This document shows positions 14,101 through 23,078 of a stretch of DNA of 64,000 bases, in pieces. The position numbers and the translations under genes were made by a program. Every line of letters starts with the position of its first letter. Positions within the stretch are counted from its first letter, which is position 1. Origin of the DNA: Spinacia oleracea (taxonomy: Eukaryota; Streptophyta; Magnoliopsida; Caryophyllales; Amaranthaceae); NCBI RefSeq assembly GCF_020520425.1, contig NC_079487.1:125324385-125388384 (forward strand). Direction: 5' to 3'. The notes beneath the pieces are model-generated. The model searched no databases, had not been told where the DNA came from, and saw only the letters and a list, made by a program, of their open reading frames with translations.

Positions 14101-17100
14101 ACACACATCAATAAACAACAAACAAAATAACATGATAACTTAATTAACCCATTTTATCTAAAAGAAGTTCAGGTTCAAATAAACTCAATACAACAAACAA
14201 ACAAAAAATTCTTGCACTAATGTTAAGCCTTCTAGGAATTACACAATTTCTAACAACTTAGGATTACCTAAACACACTGCTAGGAGACTTGCAAGAACTC
14301 TAAATTTTTTAAGGTTCCTCTGTAACCAGATGGCATATACAACTTCCACAAAAATAATGCTTTGAAGCTGATGCTTCCCCGTCTAGATGTGAGCAACTCC
14401 TCTACAGAAAACACAAAGAAGTGTGTGGAATACGTGGAAAAAAAATGTTGATGTATTGTGAAACGGAGGTAGTACAATTTTTACTCTTTTTTTTGGGGGG
14501 TGGTGGAACTAAAATTTCACTAAATTTTCTGTTTGGGGGGCCTGGTCCACTCAAGCCATATGGAACATCCGCCACTGGCTACCCCACTTCAGAGCCCCGA
14601 AGAACGCCGGTAACAACCATCCTAGCACACAACCACCAGTCCACCAGTAAGAAATTAATCAAAAAATGAAATCCACAAAAATAATCAAAAATTTGATCAG
14701 GGAGAGAAAGTAGAACCTGACATGAGTAGTCAATGACATTGAAATGCTTGGCTCACATATTAATAAGCATGCCTTAACCTTCATCAATAATGACCCAGCT
14801 AATGATCGAACACGCCAGAGACCTGACTCATCCCATCGATTCATCTCATCAATTAGCGAGTCAGCTCAGTGACGGCGGACTTCAGGGAAGAGCATTTGAC
14901 GGCGGATGTGAGTTATGGCCGTCGTTTTTGGGGCTTCGCGGTGGGGGTGTGGTGGTCGTCGAGTTGTTTTTGATAAAGAGGATGGTGGGGTGGTTGAGTT
15001 ATTTTATGAAATAAATATAATGTATTTTGCTTTGTTTCTTTTAAATTATTTATGGGTTGTTTGATCTTACTTTTGCAAAATAAGGTTACAAAAGTTGTTC
15101 AACAATAACAGAGGGTCATCTTAGAAAGTCAAATAAAAAAGTTTCCACAAGTAGAAAACAGCAAACCACGTTAATGTTTTGATATCATCATACATGAAAC
15201 GTTTACCAATTGTATAGCCTGAATAGTTCTTGTATATTTGCAGGTAACAAGCTTGGTGAAGAAAGGTGCAAAAAAGATTACATTGAGTATTGGTGATGGA
15301 GCCAATGATGTTAGCATGATTCAGGCGGCTCATGTTGGTGTTGGGATTAGTGGGCTGGAAGGCATGCAAGCAGTCATGGCTAGTGATTTTGCAATTGCAC
15401 AGTTTCGCTTTCTCACAGACTTGCTGCTTGTGCATGGAAGGTGGTCATATATAAGAATAAGCAAGGTCTGTGTCTATTTCTTTGTCATATCTGTGCTATA
15501 TGTGTAACTACTTTTTTCTGGGTCATACATTAAGGGTTCTTTCTTGCAGGTTGTAACATATTTCTTTTACAAGAATCTGACTTTTACGCTGACTCAATTT
15601 TGGTTCACCCTTCAAGCTGGGTTCTCTGGTCAGAGATACTATGATGATTGGTTTCAAGCATTTTACAATGTATTTTTTACCTCCCTGCCTGTGATTATGC
15701 TTGGACTATTTGACAAGGTTGGGCTTTCTAACTATTTTATGATCTTCTATTTAAGATATGATATTTGTGCTAATTTTTTTTGTTCAACCGCAGGATGTTA
15801 GTGCATCACTTTCAAAGAAATACCCTCAGCTGTACATGGAAGGATTGAGAAATGTCTTTTTCCAATGGAAAGTTGTTGGTATTTGGACCTTCTTCTCAGT
15901 GTACCAGTCACTCATCTTCTTTTATTTTGTTACCACATCTGGTTCTAAGCCTCAAACTTCAGCTGGCAAGATGTTTGGCTTGTGGGACATTAGCACAATG
16001 GCATTCACTTGTGTCGTCGTCACCGTCAATATACGTCTTCTCTTGTGCTGTAATAGCATCACGAGGTGGCATCATATAAGTGTTTGGGGTAGTATTGTAG
16101 CATGGTTCCTTTTCATCTTTGGTTACTCTGGTATCATGACTAACGGTGATAGGCAGGTCAGTTCATCTTTTTCTATATCCACACAAGCATGCATATAGGC
16201 ATACACACACACACACACTCACCAAGATATGCTAATCTATTAATTGATTTTAACACTGTTGTCTTCTATATTTTCATGGTTACGATTGTTCATACAATTA
16301 TCTAATAGATACAAATTGTTTATCAATGGAGTCGGTTATGGACGGAAATTTATTATTGAACCACAATTTTTCTCCTGCCGCTTTTTCCACATTTTGTTAA
16401 GAGCACAGCATCTAGGTGTTAAAATTTTAGGTGTTTTTTTTTTTTGTAATTATGTAAGATGAATTGTTGAGTAAATTGAGAAGTGAAGTGGGTTAATTTT
16501 GTTAGGAATCCACACAAGTTATATATCTGATAGAGTCTCAAACCTTGATTAGTCGACCTTGTCATGTTGAGCAGTGGTCTCTTGTTCTTGAACTGATTCT
16601 GTTTTCTTGTGTACTAATGCCTCGCTTTTCATATTTCAGGAAAATATTTACTATGTCATATTTGTCTTAATGAGTACTCCTTATTTTTATCTTGCACTAC
16701 TTCTTGTTCCTGTTGTTGCTCTTGTCGGGGACTTCCTTTACCAAGGGTGAGATTTTGTTAATTTCTTTTTTCTTGGTAGCATTGTGATTCACTGATTTGA
16801 CCAAATTATAGATGATAAAGGAAGAGTTGCTGAGAGTTCAAAATTGTTTTGATTTCAGGGTACAAAGATGGTTTTTTCCCTATGATTATCAAGTTATACA
16901 AGAGATTCATCGGCATGAACCAGATGATAACCGTAGGGCACAATTTTTAGAGGTCCGGGAACATCTGACTGCAGAAGAGGCAAGGAGCTATGCTTTGGCT
17001 CAACTACCTGGGCAGAGATCAAAACATACAGGTTTTGCCTTTGATTCTCCAGGTTATGAATCATTCTTTGCTGCTCAAGCTGGTGTGTTTGCTCCTCAAA

Positions 17101-17174
17101 AGCCTTGGGATGTAGCCCGAAGAGCAACCATGATGAAATCACGCGCAAAGACACCAAAGACACCAAAGACATAG
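78..17174 (+). CDS. ALA3: P4-type ATPase, phospholipid flippase (ALA3-like), 27 exons
   Basis: Moves phospholipids to the cytosolic leaflet of endomembranes; in Arabidopsis ALA3 works at the Golgi with an ALIS (Cdc50-type) beta subunit. Joined exons give 1226 codons (Arabidopsis ALA3 is about 1213): 78-236, 4774-4839, 4959-5020, 5581-5662, 5847-5957, 6539-6616, 6812-6908, 8379-8485, 8606-8671, 8868-8989, 9117-9213, 9355-9432, 9515-9631, 9801-9950, 10027-10131, 10905-11047, 11542-11643, 11729-11792, 11884-12096, 12861-13026, 13116-13195, 13337-13576, 15244-15465, 15550-15717, 15794-16156, 16640-16746, 16859-17174. All introns are GT-AG and phases match. Landmarks: DGET (about 191), PISL (about 367), DKTGT with the phosphorylated Asp (421), KGAD (about 602), TGDK (about 716), GDGAND (about 852), then the C-terminal membrane helices and the RWFFPYDYQ segment. 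The start at 78 gives the ALA3-like VQPQAP...CNDR opening. The other early ATG at 13 is in a different frame. No catalytic residue is missing. Only 77 bp of upstream sequence is in the window. Confidence 0.96.
1290..1849. mobile_element. hAT-like non-autonomous element in ALA3 intron 1
   Basis: The 560-bp element is bounded by perfect inverted ends (CTTAGTTTTAAAAAGCGCG and its complement). It is flanked by the 8-bp direct repeat GGAGCCAC at 1282-1289 and 1850-1857. An 8-bp duplication fits hAT. Both halves are unusually rich in GCGCTT/AAGCGC words, so the subterminal parts form a long imperfect inverted repeat. No transposase is present. A Mutator-like element with a shortened duplication is the alternative. 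Confidence 0.75.
1858..3248. other. ALA3 intron 1, unassigned stretch
   Basis: AT-rich intron sequence between the hAT-like element and the first Stowaway element. I see no exon, RNA gene or recognisable repeat here. Confidence 0.5.
3249..3530. mobile_element. Stowaway-type MITE in ALA3 intron 1
   Basis: Begins TA-CTTCCTCCGT and ends GGAGGAAG-TA, the terminal pattern and TA target duplication of Stowaway (mariner-related) MITEs. The interior shares the 'ttgccaatgcac' block with the copies at 4352 and 41551, so they belong to one family. Confidence 0.8.
4352..4612. mobile_element. Stowaway-type MITE in ALA3 intron 1
   Basis: Inverted ends CTTCCTCCGTTCTT and AGAACAGAGGAAG lie between TA dinucleotides. 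The 261-bp length and interior match the copy at 3249-3530. Confidence 0.8.
5184..5223. repeat. C-rich homopolymer tract, ALA3 intron 3
   Basis: Forty bases of C broken by only two G residues, between exons 3 and 4. Such tracts are length-unstable and hard to sequence, so the exact length is uncertain. Confidence 0.8.
7407..8253. mobile_element. Large Stowaway-like element in ALA3 intron 7
   Basis: Starts TA-CTTTCTCCGTTCTTTTAAG and ends with the inverted counterpart GGAGGAAG-TA, with 'gttgacacttc' matched by 'gaagtgtgcca' just inside. At 847 bp it is longer than a typical Stowaway MITE. The interior is GC-richer and contains a 63-codon open frame (7723-7914) that I do not recognise. It may be captured sequence. 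Confidence 0.65.
11096..11137. repeat. Uninterrupted run of 42 C residues, ALA3 intron 16
   Basis: A perfect C homopolymer about 50 bp inside intron 16, downstream of the splice donor at 11048. In RNA it would be a C run; on the other DNA strand it is a G run. The length could be partly a sequencing or assembly effect. Confidence 0.85.
13577..15243. other. ALA3 intron 22 with transposon remnants
   Basis: This 1.67-kb intron holds degenerate repeat material. About 14483-14577 resembles the right half of the hAT MITE at 42292-42469: it shares GGGGGG-, CCTGGTCCAC- and ACTAAA-like blocks and ends GCCACTG. Just before it, 'aaacggaggtagta' (about 14461-14474) looks like one end of a Stowaway element whose partner is missing. 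The GGTCGGGTCGTGT-type sequence near 13980 is also repeat-like. None of these is complete. Confidence 0.5.
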
Positions 17175-18150
17175 AAGTTCTTCTCTAGTTTTTTTTTTTG
17201 TACAAAGAATTCCCCCATTCCCCTTTCCGGCACCACTAGGTGATTGTGTAGAATTGTTTTGTGCCATATCTTTTAGTCTTTTTTTTTTGTCCTTTGGTTA
17301 CTCTCATGAAACTACGGATCGCATTTTTGATGTAGACTACATTCAGAATTAGGTGTATAACAGTTGGGTATTCTGAGATTGTAAAATTGATGTAAAATTA
17401 TATGGATAATATACATTCTTCTTTAGAACCGTAATGATTCACATTTACATTTTCTGTTTGCTGTAATGACAAATTGTATCCAATTATCCTCCCAAGTTTA
17501 TGAAAACATCTGTTTGTGGAACTGGCAAAGGCAAATATTATTGATTATACACATTAGTGCCCCTTTTATGTTCTATTTTTATGGAAGAAAATTGGGAGAT
17601 ATGTTGCACCAATACTTGCAACTCGTGCATAACTGCATAAACATTAGTACCCTACCTTATGGGAGTTTAAAGTAAATTTTACTCAGTACTTTGTATGTAT
17701 GAATGTGCTTCAGTGACTAGTATACGAACTTGAGTTGTGGTTTGCATTTCCCAAAATTGGCACTTTAATGTTATGTTGACCACTTATTCATGAAAAATAA
17801 AGAGTAAATATCTTGTGCATAAGGATTACTATCCTACGAAGCAGGTGAGGGGGATATCAGACATGTGTGGCAACACACATATCGCCCCACAACATGACAA
17901 AACAGGAAAAAGGTAATACAGTAGATAAAGACAAAACACTAAATGACAAAACGAGGTTGGAGAGGCGGATATGTGATATGTGTGGCAACACATATATCAA
18001 CCACAACATGACAAAATAGGGGGAAATGCAAGATGAAAAGACAAAACACAAAAATCAGAACAACAAAATAAGAGAGAGAATGAGAAAAAATAGAGAGGTA
18101 AAGAGATAAAGAGATGACAGTAGAGAAAATAAGTACCATTTTTAAAAAAA
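17175..18150. other. Downstream region of the flippase gene with short duplications
   Basis: The first few hundred bases probably include the 3' UTR. From 17853 a block of about 54 bp containing GTGTGGCAACACA and CACAACATGACAAAA occurs at 17853-17906 and again at 17967-18020. A weaker third copy lies near 18770. No gene is visible. Confidence 0.5.
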
Positions 18151-18527
18151 GGAAATTTGGTGAAACACTACCTTTAAGTTTGGTGGTTTTGTGAATTGCT
18201 ACCTTTTAAAAAGGAAATTATATTTTACTACCTTATAAGTTTGGTTTGTTTGACTAACACTACCATTTGCCGTTTTTTGTTAATGTTTTACGTCTTTGGA
18301 CTCCACTACAACGGTTATTTATTATGGCAAATGCACAAAATGATAAATGAACAGAGATATTTAAAAGAATAGAAGAAATACACGACGAAAAACATTAACG
18401 AAAAACGTCAAATGGTAGTGTTTGTCAAACAAACTCAACTTATAAGGTAGTTAAATTAAAAAAAGTTTTTATAAGGTAGCAATTCACAAAACCACCAAAC
18501 TTAAAGGTAGTGTTTCACAAAATTTCC
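18151..18527. mobile_element. Fold-back (Mutator-like) MITE with about 145-bp terminal inverted repeats
   Basis: The left arm starting GGAAATTTGGTGAAACAC is matched by the reverse complement of the right arm with few differences over about 145 bp, leaving a short central loop. Flanks are A-runs starting with T (TAAAAAAA), compatible with an 8-9 bp target duplication but too simple to be decisive. Long inverted repeats and no coding capacity suggest a Mutator-like MITE. Confidence 0.75.
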
Positions 18528-19016
18528 TAAAAAAAAAGTACCATTTTTTTTTAAAAAAAGTACCATTTCTTAAAAAGACAAGTACCATTCCTTTTGAAAC
18601 AAGCATCATTTCTTTAAAAATCAATACCATTTCTTTTAAAACAAGTACCATTTGTTTTAAGAAATACCAAATTTTCATTTTTTCTTATTCATAATAAATC
18701 TCAAAAAATAAATTGCCATCAATTTTTATTTTTATTTTTGTTGTCATTTTGCTATTTTGTCTTTTTCTCTGCCACACATATATATCCGCTTGTAGTTCCT
18801 CATGACAAAACACAACAATTAGAACAGAAAAATAAGAGAGGGAAGGAAACGATAGCAGAGAGAGAAAGTGACAAACTGGAGAAAGAAAGTACCATTTCTT
18901 GAAAAAAACAAGTACAATTTATTTTAAAAATGTACCATTTCTTTTAAAACAAGTATCAATTCTTTTTAAAAAAAGTACCATTTATTTTAAGAAAAAGTAT
19001 AATTTCTTCATTTTTT
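18528..19016. repeat. Degenerate GTACCATTT short-period repeat
   Basis: Many copies of a roughly 20-25 bp AT-rich unit built on 'agtaccatttctttt' occupy 18528-18670 and about 18885-19000. After each block comes a copy of 'tattcataataaatctca', so the two blocks look like a larger duplication. No coding signal. Confidence 0.6.
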
Positions 19017-20263
19017 TCGTATTCATAATAAATCTCATAAAGTAAACATAAAAATATTAGTTTTCAAAAAAAAAAACTGACACATTTTTTTTTTGGGGGG
19101 TAAACATATGGAAGGAAACGAATTAGAAATGAAAGACCAACTTCATTTCATAGGCCTGCGTAGGGTTTTGGAATTGAAGTTTTTTAAACGTTTCTTTATT
19201 GGAGTGGTAAACATATGGAAGGAAACGAATTAGAAATATATAGTTTTTTAAAAGTTTCTTTATTGGAGTAGATACTATAAAATAAAATAAAAGTCAAGGG
19301 CACACCAGGAGATGACAAGTGTCATTCCTGGTGTGTCTGTAAGTATAATGAATTTTTTAATACGCATTTAAATAATGAAATATTGTAATGCGCATCAGTG
19401 TAACAACTAAAAATTGTTTTAAAATCATCTTTTTTAAAAACATTTAAATAATGAAATATTGTAATACGCATACCCTTTACCTAACATAAAAATAAACATA
19501 ATAGTGTTATATGCACGTGGTGCAAATTTATAGCTACTCGTAATTTGCAAATTTTAATAAAATGTGCCATATAAAGTTTTATTTTTTTATGAACATGTGC
19601 CACCATTAAAAGGTGGGACATTAAATTCATTAGGTCAATTAATCTCTCACACTTTTCTATTGGGACATTAAATTTTTCTCATTTTCCAATATCAGAATTT
19701 TGATAAATGTGGAAACATTATAAATAAACGTAATTTATCTTGTTTAAATAAAAAAAAATGAGAAATTTAGATGCAAATTAATTAATCGTTAAAACGCGTG
19801 AAAAATATCAAACGTAAAGAACAAAAAGAGACGGAGGGAGTACTACTCAATTCAAATTACATTTTATTTATTTATTTAATGCTATGATTTTCAATTGTTG
19901 TTGAGGCTATTATAGATTTATAGTATAACCTCATGAGTTCCCTTATATTTTCTTTTTGAGGAGGAATATGAGTTAGTTCATTAATTTTGGTACAAAGCGT
20001 CCATAAGTACATAAGAAGAAATCTAAGACAATGATTTTCGCAAATTTGTTCAACACCAAAAGAAACTAGTCTCGCAAAGTGGTGGCGCTACAACATTGCC
20101 ATCCCTTCTAAAAGACGATCAAACAATAGAATTAAGTTGGGTACTCAAAAGATAAAATGTCACCTAAAATTACATCAAGGTCTGAAAAATAAATACACCC
20201 TTCGACTAACGGAAAGTCAACCATTGACAATCTGAGTCCAATATTACCTCCATGAAGCTGTAT
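19017..20263. other. AT-rich intergenic region
   Basis: Contains a direct duplication of the GGAAACGAATTAGAAAT block (about 19104 and 19207), a short hairpin at 19301-19335, and a direct repeat of 'aaataatgaaatattgtaat' (about 19367 and 19443). At about 19815-19842 there is a single Stowaway-like end reading toward GGAGGGAGTA. No gene is seen. Confidence 0.5.
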
Positions 20264-20271
20264 GTCCAACC

Positions 20272-20841
20272 CAGTGGCGGCTCCAGTGTGGGTTCAGTGG
20301 GTTCAACTGAACCCATACTGGAAAAAAAAACATTAGCTAGTTTCTGAACAAAGAAATTCAATATGTACGTTTTAGCGCTAATTATGGACAGAGGATTAAA
20401 TCTGGAGCATTGGTTTGAGCAGCTAAGACGCAGAGTATGAGCGCGGGTTCGAGCCCAGCGAGTTGAATTTTTAGGCATTTGATTTATTTTTCTTCCTTTC
20501 TTGTTTTGGTGGAGTAATACTTTGTTTCTCACATCTTCAGCAATAGTTTTAAACTTTTACCAATACAAATTTTTCTACATTCTTTTACTAAACTTCTTTA
20601 AAATTTTGAAAATTATCAAATGCTTTAGAAAATAAAATTGATTTTGTTTTATTCGTTTTCTTTGAAATTTTTTCTAATAAAATATTATTTATCTTACGTA
20701 CTACGGTACGTATAAAACCTGTTATTTGGACACAAAAAATTAGTAAAATCTGCTAATGTACATTTTGCACTGAAACTATGACTTACTCCGTATGTTTTAA
20801 TTTTTCGAACCCTTAACACAGATTTCCTGGCACCGCCACTG
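20272..20841. mobile_element. Non-autonomous hAT element upstream of the MADS-like gene
   Basis: Ends CAGTGGCGG and CCGCCACTG are flanked by a perfect 8-bp target duplication GTCCAACC (20264-20271 and 20842-20849), diagnostic of hAT. The 570-bp interior carries a tRNA-like B-box motif (GGGTTCGAGCCC near 20446) but no transposase. Confidence 0.88.
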
Positions 20842-20864
20842 GTCCAACCCAACCCTCCGAAGCC

Positions 20865-20874
20865 TTTATATAGA
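20865..20874 (+). promoter_or_regulatory. TATA box of the MADS-like gene
   Basis: TTTATATAGA lies about 50 bp upstream of the ATG at 20921 and only 24 bp beyond the end of the hAT insertion. The position suits a core promoter with a very short leader. Confidence 0.6.
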
Positions 20875-20920
20875 GATTGACCCTTTCCTTCTCTTTTCAC
20901 TTTCTGAAAATAAAACAAAT

Positions 20921-22087
20921 ATGAAGGCAACATCTCTCAATCAAAGGAGTAGAACAATTTTCAAGAAAGCAAAGGAACTCTCTATTCTCTGTAATGTCGA
21001 TGTTCTTCTAATTTCATATGGTCCAACGCAACAAAACCCAGAGATCTGGTGCTCTAACTCTAATCCCGACACTATCATCAACAAGTTTCTCATCAGTAAG
21101 AAACATGATCACCGTCGCGAAAACAAGAAAACCCTTAATTTGCAGCCGTCAGATCATCAAATCAAGGAAGATGTGGGTGTTTCATCTACGCAACGATGTG
21201 AAACAGAGGATCAGTTTATCGATCGATTAGGGTTTGAGGGTTTGATGGATTTTGTAGGGGTTTTGGAGGGAAAGATTAATTTGGTGGATCAGAGAATTAC
21301 TCAGATACGATTGAATTGTAATAATAATAATAACAATTCTCTTGATTTCAGTCATAAGATTATGTGGGATTGTTTTAAGGGTTCTGATCCTGATATGGGT
21401 TTGTTGGTTGGAAGGAGTAATCGGGTGTGGTTGGATTCAACATATGAATATCATTATCAATCTAACGGTATGATTAACGATATTACGGGTGTGAATGGTG
21501 TTGATGCTCAAATTTTGGCGGGAAAGATGGATTTCATTGATGAGAAGAATAATCAGATGTGGGCGAGTACACAGTACGAGAATCATAGTATCATCGACAA
21601 CTCTAATCTTGTGATGGGTGGTGGTGATGAAGATAATATTATGGCGGGAAGAAAAGAATTGGTGGGTGAGAGGAATAATCAGGTGTGGATGAGTACACAG
21701 TATGATTCTCATAGTAGTACCAACAACTCTGATCTTGTGATGGATAGTTTTAACAGTATGATTACTAGTGATGAATCTGGTAGTATGAGTTTGATTGATG
21801 TTGATTATGATCAAATTTTGGCGGGAAATATGGATTTGGTTGATGATCAGACTCATCAGAGGAGTAATCTGGTGTGGGAGGGTGCAGAGTACGACTGTGA
21901 TGATGATCTTATGATGGACTTTTGTTTGAATAACATCAATTTTGATGGGACGAGTTTTGATGATGATCATCGTTTTTTGGCGGGAAAGATTGGTTTGAAG
22001 AATGAGGAAAATACTCGAGCAATCAGCTGCGGACAGGCTCATGGAAGCTATGGTACACCCTCATGCCTTAACAATTTTGTAATGTAG
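20921..22087 (+). CDS. Type I MADS-box-like protein with repeated C-terminal region
   Basis: Single exon, 388 codons. Residues about 8-60 match the C-terminal half of a type I MADS domain: a basic RT-FKKAKELSILC stretch, the hydrophobic VDVLLISYGP strand, then IW...INKF as in M-gamma/AGL80-like proteins. The usual MGRxK opening and part of the TFKKRKxGL helix are missing, and no in-frame upstream extension supplies them. This removes much of the DNA-contacting surface. From residue about 114 the protein has six diverged repeats, each starting [VILF]L-x-GK and often followed by L/FVD...NQ-x-W-x-ST-x-Y, at about 114, 160, 198, 240, 299 and 352. Type I MADS genes are typically intronless and act in the female gametophyte and endosperm. 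Whether this one is functional, dominant-negative-like or decaying is open. Confidence 0.8.
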   Translation: MKATSLNQRSRTIFKKAKELSILCNVDVLLISYGPTQQNPEIWCSNSNPDTIINKFLISKKHDHRRENKKTLNLQPSDHQIKEDVGVSSTQRCETEDQFIDRLGFEGLMDFVGVLEGKINLVDQRITQIRLNCNNNNNNSLDFSHKIMWDCFKGSDPDMGLLVGRSNRVWLDSTYEYHYQSNGMINDITGVNGVDAQILAGKMDFIDEKNNQMWASTQYENHSIIDNSNLVMGGGDEDNIMAGRKELVGERNNQVWMSTQYDSHSSTNNSDLVMDSFNSMITSDESGSMSLIDVDYDQILAGNMDLVDDQTHQRSNLVWEGAEYDCDDDLMMDFCLNNINFDGTSFDDDHRFLAGKIGLKNEENTRAISCGQAHGSYGTPSCLNNFVM

Positions 22088-23078
22088 GTTTCTATGTTGG
22101 GAAAGTTGTACTTTTGTTAATTGACATTTGGGGTTATTACTTATTAGCAACTGCTTATCTTTATATTTAGTAAGTGTTTATTCCACGATATTCCGATGGT
22201 GGGAGGTATTACTCGTATTAGGTATGATTATTATCGAAGTACTTCATAAGTCTTGTGTTATTCAAGTTGTTGTTTTGTATGATCGAGTTATTGCTAGCTT
22301 GAATGAAGAATTTTGATCTTTCGTGATCGAGTCATATCTCATTTATATGATCGTGGTTTTGCCGGATTAGAATTTTATTTGATCCAAATTATTTTGTATT
22401 TGTTAGTTTTTATTTCTATTGTAGATGTCGTATGACTATTTTTTTCAATAAACTAATTTTTACCTTAAAAAAAAAATGATGTTGTTTGAAACAAAAATTG
22501 TTGTAATGTATTTTCCATTTATCTCATTCGTTTTAGGAATACTTTCCTAAAATCTAATATGTTCTATTATGGAAAGAGTTGGTATTTTAATTTAATTTTT
22601 TGAGGAGTGGAAACAGCTGTATCAAATATTACCGTTAGGTAATTATGTTTCAACTCAAGAAAACAGTTGTATTCTGATACGTAGTAGTTATGATATACTG
22701 TATTAACAGTTGTATAAACGTAGTTATGTTCTGTTCTTGCGCGTATAATCCTGGCAAAAGGTAATACTCAACTCTCTACACTTAACTATCATCTAATTTA
22801 ATTACACCACAATGTTCAAAAACTTTATATTCTGGCAAGTTTTTAGTTTCGTGATGGATTGATGGAAATAACTATAATTTGTCAAGTGTATATGTATTTT
22901 TCATTACAAGTTTACAACCGATTCTCCAAAAGCAACAACTACTCGTACTATATACAATAGATGACTGTCTCATACATATATACAAATTACAAAATGCGGC
23001 AAATTGTTGCTTATATAATGCTCCACAACATTTTGGAACGTGGTACATAGATAACAAACAACATATCCTAAACAACCA
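22088..23078. other. Intergenic region between MADS-like gene and C92-like gene
   Basis: AT-rich sequence containing the presumed 3' ends of two converging genes. I see no further gene or clear transposon. Confidence 0.5.

Noticed and set aside
20206..20532. Minus-strand 108-codon frame
   Set aside because: It spans the boundary and interior of the hAT element and has no domain.
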